A stretch of DNA of 22,141 nucleotides from Candidatus Methanophagales archaeon ANME-1-THS (lineage in GTDB: Archaea > Halobacteriota > Syntropharchaeia > Alkanophagales > Methanospirareceae): assembly GCA_004212135.1 (NCBI GenBank), contig RXIE01000173.1, forward strand, positions 1 through 22,141. The letters are read 5' to 3'. This document shows, one piece after another, positions 14,829 to 20,369 of the stretch. The notes below the pieces were generated by a model. That model was given only the letters and a program-made list of their open reading frames with translations, ran no database searches and was not told where the DNA came from. The translations under genes were made by a program, and so were the position numbers. Within the stretch, counting starts at the first letter, position 1. Each line of letters starts with the position of its first letter.

Positions 14829-15719
14829 TCAGTTAAATCCGCTATACCTGTAGCTCATTACCAAATTACCTGTTATATCCCGGAGATAAAGCGTATCACC
14901 ATCATTGTTCCATACTGCGTTACAGGTATGACCACTGCTCTTCCAATATAACGCTCGTGCGGTATCTTGACCAGAACCGGTATAGAGCGTAACCGTCGCA
15001 CCACCTGCCAGACGGAAATCAGGAAAATGGTAGATATGATTCGCGTCGTCTTTAACCGTCCAGCCCGTCATAGTAATGGATGCCGTACAGGTGTTTTTGA
15101 AGGTAATATACTCATCGTTGAGATTGGAGCAGTCATCTCCTGCCGCATTCCAGTGGAACTGGAGAATAGTGATACAGTTAGAAACATCTTCTGATGGCTT
15201 CCATAGACCACGGTGAGCATTTTTAGCCTCTTGTTCAGCTTCTTCAAACTTGTTTGAATATTTAGTGTTTGGTGGGCTGATGTACACGTTAGCATATCCT
15301 CCTCTGACCATTTCCACGTTAACCATGGTATCATCACAGTAGATATACCTCAGCAGTCTGCCATACTGGTCCTTATCCTCAACATCCCGCTCTAACCTAA
15401 CGGTCTTCCCCTCTATTAACTCCTTCAATCTGGTCCTCGCTTCCTCGTAGTATGGGTGCCCCTGTTCAGGACTATTAATGCCGAGCAATCTGACCTGTTC
15501 GCCGTTCTGCAGTATGACGGTATCGCCATCCACTACGCTCGATATGACTGTAGAAACGTTTTCTAAGGCTCGTGTGGGCGTTACCACGGGCGATGGACCT
15601 ATCGGGGGTATTAGCGGAGATAAAGGGCCAGGCTCTTCCTCCTGTACACAGCCCGCACCTATCAGCACTGCTCCAAGTGCTAGTATGACAAGTATGCCGG
15701 CTATCGTTCTCTCGCTCGT
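14829..15719 (-). CDS. Secreted lipoprotein nuclease: thermonuclease domain plus lamin-tail domain
   Basis: A staphylococcal-nuclease-like domain (SVVDGDTV, VRLLGINSPE, DQYGRLLRYIY with the catalytic Arg/Glu/Arg pattern) is followed by a C-terminal lamin-tail domain (EYITFKNTCTASITMTGWTV, ending GDTLYLRD). Upstream, the same frame encodes a perfect lipoprotein signal: S-E-R-T, then a hydrophobic run, then LIGAGC with the lipidated cysteine. No ATG, GTG or TTG occurs in that part until a GTG at 15668, which would destroy the signal peptide. I place the start at the ACG at 15719, which has GGAGG about 6-8 bases upstream and gives 296 residues; the conservative alternative is 15668. It is probably anchored outside the cell and degrades nucleic acid. 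If translation does not start at the ACG, the gene is damaged. Confidence 0.85.
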   Translation of the reverse strand, partial: TSERTIAGILVILALGAVLIGAGCVQEEEPGPLSPLIPPIGPSPVVTPTRALENVSTVISSVVDGDTVILQNGEQVRLLGINSPEQGHPYYEEARTRLKELIEGKTVRLERDVEDKDQYGRLLRYIYCDDTMVNVEMVRGGYANVYISPPNTKYSNKFEEAEQEAKNAHRGLWKPSEDVSNCITILQFHWNAAGDDCSNLNDEYITFKNTCTASITMTGWTVKDDANHIYHFPDFRLAGGATVTLYTGSGQDTARALYWKSSGHTCNAVWNNDGDTLYLRDITGNLVMSYRYSGFN

Positions 15720-15726
15720 GGTTCTC

Positions 15727-15750
15727 TCCTCCTCCTCCTCCTCCTCCTCC
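15727..15750 (-). repeat. (GGA)8 trinucleotide repeat in the leader of the nuclease gene
   Basis: Eight perfect TCC units on the plus strand read as GGA units on the minus strand, within the predicted 5' leader of the nuclease gene. Each unit can pair with the 3' end of 16S rRNA, so the tract is an array of Shine-Dalgarno sites. GGA repeats can also fold into quadruplexes and change length by slippage. Confidence 0.9.
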
Positions 15751-15764
15751 TTTAAACGCTAAGG

Positions 15765-15780
15765 TTTATTTTAATAAAAG
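15765..15780. promoter_or_regulatory. AT-rich promoter shared by tRNA-Thr and the nuclease gene
   Basis: TTTATTTTAATAAAAG is nearly palindromic. On the plus strand its centre is about 33 bases before the mature tRNA 5' end. On the minus strand it would start transcription near 15746, inside the GGA tract. Confidence 0.5.
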
Positions 15781-15805
15781 GGCTAGAAGTAAGAGTAACA
15801 GACTC

Positions 15806-15934
15806 GCCTCGGTAGCTTAGCCCGGATGAGCGATTGACTTGTAACAATCCTTTTTCTCGCAACGCTCAAAAAAGCGTGGTCAGAAAAAGGAGCAAGAGAT
15901 CAATAGGTCGAGGGTTCAAATCCCTCCCGGGGCT
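15806..15934 (+). tRNA. tRNA-Thr (anticodon UGU) with intron
   Basis: The cloverleaf is complete. The acceptor stem is 15806-15812 with 15927-15933 and discriminator U at 15934. The D stem is GCTT/GAGC. The anticodon stem is ATTGA at 15833-15837 with TCAAT at 15900-15904, and the T arm is GAGGG-TTCAAAT-CCCTC. The anticodon at 15840-15842 is TGT, reading ACA (threonine), and U73 agrees with archaeal tRNA-Thr. Exon 1 ends at A37 (15843) and exon 2 begins at 15899, so the mature tRNA is 74 bases without an encoded CCA. Confidence 0.93.
15844..15898 (+). other. tRNA-Thr intron with bulge-helix-bulge splice site
   Basis: This 55-base intron sits at the canonical 37/38 position. The central 4-bp helix pairs C32-U-U-G35 with CAAG at 15893-15896. 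The two 3-base bulges are T36-A37 plus the first intron base, and AG at the intron end plus A38. The intron itself folds with CCTTTTTCT (15849-15857) against AGAAAAAGG (15882-15890), capped by an ACGC/GCGT hairpin. The inner helix next to the 5' bulge is interrupted by two to three unpaired bases, so the motif is slightly relaxed. It should be cut by the tRNA splicing endonuclease. Confidence 0.85.
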
Positions 15935-16080
15935 TGCATCAAGAAGTGTGTCGCCCTCTTATGAGCGAAGACGTACGTGCGGGAAGTGATGGCTTGCAGG
16001 GCAGGTGCCTGAGCATCATAGAGCGAGGGCGGATGGGCGGTTTCTAACTGATTTTTTAATGCAATCGCCTTGTTATCTCT

Positions 16081-16290
16081 GTGAAGAAATTAATTGCGAT
16101 CAATTTTATTGACCATTTCGTCACCGCCGCCTTAATGATTACCATACCCCTGCTCCTTTTAGCGCGTGGCATTGCAATTTACAAAATTGGCGTCCTCTTT
16201 TCTCTATTACCCCTCGTCTTTTTAGTACTTCGGCTCTTTTTTTCCGCGATTGCTGATCAGCGGGGGACGAAGCTTTTTTTTCTTAATTAA
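16081..16290 (+). pseudogene. N-terminal fragment of an MFS transporter, cut by a frameshift
   Basis: This 69-codon frame begins at a GTG with a TATA-like ATTTTTTAAT (16051-16060) 26 bases upstream, so it would be leaderless. It encodes the first two membrane segments and the family-typical loop ending ADQRGTK, then reads through a T8 run (16274-16281) into a TAA. Removing one T joins it exactly to the following frame as RGTKLFFLINAV. The fragment alone cannot transport anything. Confidence 0.8.
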
Positions 16291-17230
16291 TGCGGTTACG
16301 AATGCATTCTGCCCGGCAATCTATTGTATAGCCGCTTCGCTCCCTATCTTCGCGTTGGGAAAGGTCTTTGAAGGAATAAAAAGCAGTTCTTTTTGGGCTG
16401 TCATACGGACAGAAACCTACCTCTCATCAAGAAAGGGAGAGGAGGAGAAGAATGCTGCCTACCTCTACGGCATAAGAGCGATGGGAACCTGCGTGGGAAC
16501 GCTCGCGGCGGGCTGGAGTTTGACGCATTTCTCCTTCTCGTTGACCCTTCTCAGCCTCTTCTTCTGCGCCCTGGTTCTGTTCGTCCCCACTCTCCTGCTG
16601 AAGAGCACACCGGGAAGGGTAACCGTCCACCAAACTCTTCACCTGCTCGATTTCAGGAAAAAATCAGCTCATTTCTGGCTTGTTTCAAGTGCCATTCTCT
16701 TCAATGGAATGGCGTTGTTCTCGCTGCTCGACTTCGTTTTTCCTATCTTCATGAAAACTCAGCTTTTGCTTTCCTATGCCCAGATAGGAGAATTTATGGC
16801 TTTATTCTATTTAATCAGTTCGCTTGCAACCTTTTTAACGCTCAAATTAAAAGTCCCGTATCCCGGAATTCTTGTTCTTCAACTTCTTTTTTTCCTGCCC
16901 GCGGTTTTAATGCTATCAGTTGGGAGTCACGTCAGCTTTCCCTTCCTCTTCACTATTTTAGCATTAGGAGAGGGGCTTTCCCATGTCATTTTTGAAGCGC
17001 TCATTGCGACCACCACGAAGGGACTCATTTCCACATCCACCGATATTGGAATTTTACATATCCCCATGCGACTTGCGGAATTCGCCACGGTCTTTGCCGG
17101 AGGATTTATAATCGAGAAATGTGGTTACTTTCCCATCTTTGCCCTTTCCGCATTCTCGTTTCTCCTTTTTTCAAGCCTTTCACTGAACTGTTTGAAGTCA
17201 GATTCAGAGGTACATAACGTGGACTTTTGA
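16250..17230 (+). CDS. MFS transporter, main part, out of frame with its N-terminus
   Basis: This open frame of 326 codons from a TTG encodes about ten membrane segments of a major facilitator superfamily protein. The true coding sequence begins near 16282, just after the T8 run, and continues the fragment starting at 16081; together they give a normal protein of about 383 residues with 12 segments. The loop TETYLSSRKGEEEKNAAYLYGIRAMG and the central cytoplasmic stretch STPGRVTVHQTLHLLDFRKKSAHFW fit MFS architecture. The sequence is full of T runs and looks more AT-rich than its neighbours. The substrate is unknown. Whether the gene is dead, phase-variable or a sequencing artefact cannot be told from this sequence. 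Confidence 0.8.
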   Translation: MLISGGRSFFFLINAVTNAFCPAIYCIAASLPIFALGKVFEGIKSSSFWAVIRTETYLSSRKGEEEKNAAYLYGIRAMGTCVGTLAAGWSLTHFSFSLTLLSLFFCALVLFVPTLLLKSTPGRVTVHQTLHLLDFRKKSAHFWLVSSAILFNGMALFSLLDFVFPIFMKTQLLLSYAQIGEFMALFYLISSLATFLTLKLKVPYPGILVLQLLFFLPAVLMLSVGSHVSFPFLFTILALGEGLSHVIFEALIATTTKGLISTSTDIGILHIPMRLAEFATVFAGGFIIEKCGYFPIFALSAFSFLLFSSLSLNCLKSDSEVHNVDF

Positions 17231-17281
17231 GTAAATCTCTCCGGGGCTTTCGAGTGGCAACCGATCTCCAAACAAGCCGTA

Positions 17282-17309
17282 CGAGCCCTCTCCGGTGAGT
17301 AGAGGCTCG
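17282..17309. other. Hairpin between the convergent MFS and L21e genes
   Basis: CGAGCCCTC at 17282-17290 can pair with GAGGCTCG at 17302-17309 with one bulged C and an 11-base loop. It sits 50 bases past the MFS stop and just beyond the L21e stop. No T run follows, so it is not a bacterial-type terminator. A role in transcript ends or stability is possible. Confidence 0.35.
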
Positions 17310-17314
17310 GCATA

Positions 17315-17611
17315 TCAGCGCTGGGGGCTCAAATGCTCAGCGCGTATAAACAATTCCTTCTTCCGCTGCCGTGGGCCGTCTGATATCTCCACGATATACG
17401 CTCGTCCGCGTGCTCCTTTTACCTCGCCGGTCTTGCCGTGAAATCGGTGGTGCGGCATACCCCGGTGAATACTCGGGTCGATATGGATGTGCACCTTCTC
17501 CCCGGGTTCAAAGCTCTGGATGGCTCTGCTAATTGGCGATAATCCTCGTTCCCGCTTCTTCTTACTTAACTTCTTCCTCGTGTTCCGCCGCTCGCCATGT
17601 GAGTGTGGCAT
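17315..17611 (-). CDS. rpl21e: Large-subunit ribosomal protein L21e
   Basis: This 98-residue basic protein is L21e of the archaeal/eukaryotic 50S/60S subunit. It has the N-terminal basic RNTRKKLSKKKRERGLSPI and the family signature EPGEKVHIHIDPSIHRGMPH. The SH3-like barrel has FHGKTGEVKGARGRAYIVEI and a C-terminal KELFIRAEHL. The length is typical. A TATA box on the minus strand at 17654-17662 and a GAGGGAG Shine-Dalgarno at 17617-17623 support the ATG at 17611. It is separated by 99 bases from the upstream GH15 gene and has its own promoter, so it is probably expressed independently. Confidence 0.95.
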   Translation of the reverse strand: MPHSHGERRNTRKKLSKKKRERGLSPISRAIQSFEPGEKVHIHIDPSIHRGMPHHRFHGKTGEVKGARGRAYIVEISDGPRQRKKELFIRAEHLSPQR

Positions 17612-17653
17612 TCCTTCTCCCTCAGCGTACTTACATTAACATATGCTTCATAA

Positions 17654-17662
17654 CATAAATAT
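17654..17662 (-). promoter_or_regulatory. TATA box of the L21e gene
   Basis: The minus-strand ATATTTATG is about 47 bases before the ATG at 17611. This leaves a leader of about 21 bases that holds the Shine-Dalgarno. Confidence 0.5.
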
Positions 17663-17710
17663 CCTGATGAGGACGGCTCGTGAGCGCGGGATGTGGAACA
17701 GTCACGTGAT

Positions 17711-18916
17711 TTATAGGTACTTCCTCTTGTAGTCATTATAGCGGCAAATATACTCTGCGTGGGGCCATAAGAGAGGGACGACCGAATAGGCTAAGCCTTC
17801 TTCCCATTTCCCATGCTTCTTGATCTGCTCGACCAGTCTCACCTTATCATCCCGCAGTATCCCGACCCGCTTATAATTCTCCTCCCAGACCATAAAATTC
17901 ATGAGCGGTGCGATATGCTCGGGTAATTCATCATTATGCGCGATTTCGACACACCAGCCCAGATACTTTTCTGCCATATCACGGTCGTCAATCTTCAAGA
18001 AATGTCTTACGAGCTGAGCCGTGAAATGAGGCCACGGCCCGTACCCGCCATTATTACGGTCCCAATACTCGGGATACCGGTTCAACCCACCGAGGTTCGG
18101 ATCCCACAGCTCTGCATTCAGTCTCTTTACTGTGGAAATTACCCGCCAGTCACTATCTTCTATCAGTTCAAAGTACGCCGGTGCATATTCAGAGGCATCA
18201 GGGTCAGTAACCACTGAAGAGAAGGGGTCGTATCCCAGTGGCTTGCTATCAATGCTCTTTATCCGTATCGTCTTTATGAACGAGCGAAGAAACGGGGACC
18301 AGAGCCGTGTCAAAATGCTCTCTCTTACCTTTTTCGCTTCCTTTTCCCGGTCAGATACCTCGTTCGCTCTTCCGACCGCATTACCCATCTGAACCGCCTT
18401 CAATATGCCCGAGCAGCATGCGGAATTAGCATAGATCTCAAAGCCATGTTCATAAGCCGGGTACTCGTGAATGCTGTTGATTGTATGGATCAAATCGATC
18501 TCGTCATTCTTATTGTGCAAAATGAAGGTCACGCTCTTCTGTATCTTCTCCCAATACTCAGCGATGAAGGCATCATCCTCTGTCCTCTCATGATATTTGC
18601 CCAGCGCGAAGAGAACCAGGCCCGTGCTATCGATCTGCAGCTCCTTATAACTCCGGTCTACCCCGTCCACATCGTACCGCTGTGAGAATTCACCATTAGG
18701 CTTCTGGGCGTCCAAAATGAATTGTAAACCGAGCCGAGCCTCTTGTATCAAATCGGCACTGAGCGCTCCTAATACGATAACAGAATGATCCCTCGGGTAG
18801 ATGTACGCGTATCGCGTACCCGGCGGGCTGGCGTAGAACCCTCCGTTGGGATGTTGATTCTCTTTTATCAATGCGATACTTCGCTCGTACAATCTCCTCG
18901 CTTTACTCTGGTTCAT
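17711..18916 (-). CDS. GH15-family glycoside hydrolase (glucoamylase/trehalase-like)
   Basis: This is a 401-residue (alpha/alpha)6-barrel protein of the GH15 glucoamylase-like group. These inverting enzymes remove glucose from the ends of alpha-glucans or cleave trehalose. Signatures include YIYPRDHSVIVLGAL near residue 45 (matching the W-RD-x substrate region), ELQIDSTGLVLFALGKY, and EHGFEIYANSACCSG, where E160 is the likely acid. LPEHI with E333 is the likely catalytic base, followed by PLLWPHAEYI. There is no signal peptide and no N-terminal beta domain, so it is the short intracellular type. Its ATG lies 14 bases inside the preceding gene, which indicates co-translation with that unknown protein. 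The substrate is open: glycogen fragments, trehalose or another alpha-glycoside. Confidence 0.85.
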   Translation of the reverse strand: MNQSKARRLYERSIALIKENQHPNGGFYASPPGTRYAYIYPRDHSVIVLGALSADLIQEARLGLQFILDAQKPNGEFSQRYDVDGVDRSYKELQIDSTGLVLFALGKYHERTEDDAFIAEYWEKIQKSVTFILHNKNDEIDLIHTINSIHEYPAYEHGFEIYANSACCSGILKAVQMGNAVGRANEVSDREKEAKKVRESILTRLWSPFLRSFIKTIRIKSIDSKPLGYDPFSSVVTDPDASEYAPAYFELIEDSDWRVISTVKRLNAELWDPNLGGLNRYPEYWDRNNGGYGPWPHFTAQLVRHFLKIDDRDMAEKYLGWCVEIAHNDELPEHIAPLMNFMVWEENYKRVGILRDDKVRLVEQIKKHGKWEEGLAYSVVPLLWPHAEYICRYNDYKRKYL

Positions 18917-19499
18917 AGGCGAATATGCATACCCCGCTATCCAAAAACTTCTCTACCTCTTCCTTCTTCTTACCACACCGTTCTATCGCTTCCTCATTGA
19001 AAACCGGCTCATTGGTCAGATGTGACCTGGCTGCGAGATGGAAAATGCTCTTACCGGCAAGCTCAGCCCTTTTCTTTCGGTACGCATGATGCATGACACA
19101 TAACATGCTTCCGAGAGCAGCATCCCCGGCTGTTTGCTCATGTTTAAGTGCTTCCACATGCGCAGAAAGCAAACCTGCTTTTGACAACTCATCGTGGTGA
19201 GAGGCATAGTGATAGGCCGAAGCAAGCGGACAGATCGGTAAATAATACACATCGTCCATCTTTTTACCCTCGATTCCTTTCCCTTCTAACTCAGCTATTC
19301 GCTCTCCGATCTTCTTCAACCACTCGTAGAGGCTCTCAGACCCCGAGAGGTTAGTTAATTCCAGCATGCCAACGATAAAAGACAATTCGGGTATCGTTAC
19401 TTTTATCATGAGTGAAACTCTCGCACCCCACTGTACCATGTGCCTTTCTTTAATATAAACCGTCGGTTCACTCGTTGCACACGGGATAAGGAAACGCAC
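18903..19499 (-). CDS. Unrecognised His/Cys-rich protein in an operon with a phosphatase and a GH15 enzyme
   Basis: This 198-residue soluble protein matches no family I recognise. The start is the GTG at 19499: GGAG (19507-19510) lies 7 bases upstream, overlapping the end of the phosphatase gene, whose stop is only 3 bases away. The protein begins with a beta-like RFLIPCATSEPTVYIKE. It then has mainly helices with an unusual density of potential metal ligands: C90, H97, H101, H102, H114, H120, C134, H137, H138, H154 and H160. This suggests a metal site, but that is inference. The 3' end overlaps the GH15 gene by 14 bases. The tight coupling on both sides implies a shared pathway with the phosphatase and the hydrolase. 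Confidence 0.8.
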   Translation of the reverse strand: MRFLIPCATSEPTVYIKERHMVQWGARVSLMIKVTIPELSFIVGMLELTNLSGSESLYEWLKKIGERIAELEGKGIEGKKMDDVYYLPICPLASAYHYASHHDELSKAGLLSAHVEALKHEQTAGDAALGSMLCVMHHAYRKKRAELAGKSIFHLAARSHLTNEPVFNEEAIERCGKKKEEVEKFLDSGVCIFAYEPE

Positions 19500-19502
19500 G
19501 TC

Positions 19503-20324
19503 TCAGCTCCTGAGAATAAGCTCTTCCATCACGTTCTTCCACCCCACCGGTCCAATACCAGCTTCTCTTCTCACGCTGAGCTTCTCCTCACCCAGGTATT
19601 CATGACTGCCGTTCGGCTTCGCCACTAAAACGGGGATATCGACTGCGCGAAGCAGGGGCAGGTCGTTGAAACTGTCACCTATTCCTATGGTCGTTATCAC
19701 TGTGTATCTCTGCTTAAATAACGCATTCAGAATCTCAACTGCTTTGCCTTTATCGTTATCGCCCAGTATATGGTAGTATCTCCCCCCCAGGGTGAAATGC
19801 AATCCTCGTTCTTCTATCTTCTCAACCATCCGCTCTTTTTCCCCCGCTATGATCTTGAATGCCTCGTCATACTCACGCAGCTTGGACAGTTCAGCCTCTT
19901 CCAGACTCAGACCACTATCCACGGCGATTTCTTCAGCACTCATATCCCCGAAACCGCGTATTTTGAGGCTGCCCGCGCTCTCTTCCTCGATCTCTTTCAA
20001 GTTCCGCCTCAGCTCCTCGTAGTTCGTGCCAAGTTCTAGTACCCGATACCTTCGATCATCAGAAGATAACGCACGGTCATAGCCATAGTCAAACTCAAAA
20101 TAGTCGGATTCGATGAAGATAGCGCCACCATTCTCTGAAATAAACGGGTCTTTTATCTTGAGGTGCGATCGGTACAGTTCTATTTCCGCCCTCGTTTTGG
20201 AGCTGCAGAGCACGATGGGTATCGCTCGCTTTATGAGCGCCTCAACCGTCTTCTTCACCACTTCATAGGAGTATTGTTCGTCGAGCAGTGTTCCATCCAG
20301 GTCGGTATATACAATGTAGTGCAT
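19503..20324 (-). CDS. Mannosyl-3-phosphoglycerate phosphatase-like HAD hydrolase
   Basis: This 273-residue Cof-type HAD phosphatase belongs to the mannosyl-3-phosphoglycerate phosphatase group. The nucleophile motif is YTDLDGTLLD with D8 and D10. Motif II is in VLCSSKTRAE, which with PFISENGGAIFIE is characteristic of this subgroup. The lysine of motif III is in GDNDKGKAV, and motif IV reads GIGDSFNDLPLL. The family dephosphorylates mannosyl-3-phosphoglycerate to the compatible solute mannosylglycerate; some relatives act on glucosyl-3-phosphoglycerate. No synthase lies in this window, so the exact substrate is not proven. GGAG precedes the ATG. It starts 45 bases after the EF-2 stop and is followed at 3 bases by the unknown protein gene. 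Confidence 0.88.
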   Translation of the reverse strand: MHYIVYTDLDGTLLDEQYSYEVVKKTVEALIKRAIPIVLCSSKTRAEIELYRSHLKIKDPFISENGGAIFIESDYFEFDYGYDRALSSDDRRYRVLELGTNYEELRRNLKEIEEESAGSLKIRGFGDMSAEEIAVDSGLSLEEAELSKLREYDEAFKIIAGEKERMVEKIEERGLHFTLGGRYYHILGDNDKGKAVEILNALFKQRYTVITTIGIGDSFNDLPLLRAVDIPVLVAKPNGSHEYLGEEKLSVRREAGIGPVGWKNVMEELILRS

Positions 20325-20369
20325 GGTGCTCCTTGTGAGCTCATCCGGGACAGGATAAAAGAAAGAACA

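Noticed and set aside
15727..15750. Trinucleotide repeat as a CRISPR or other array
   Set aside because: The repeat unit is 3 bases with no spacers; it is a simple GGA microsatellite.
16393..16995. 200-codon plus-strand frame
   Set aside because: It overlaps the MFS gene in a third frame and has no membrane pattern.
16081..17230. tRNA-linked integrated element containing the MFS gene
   Set aside because: No integrase, no repeat of the tRNA 3' end and no other mobile genes were seen, so insertion at the tRNA is not supported.
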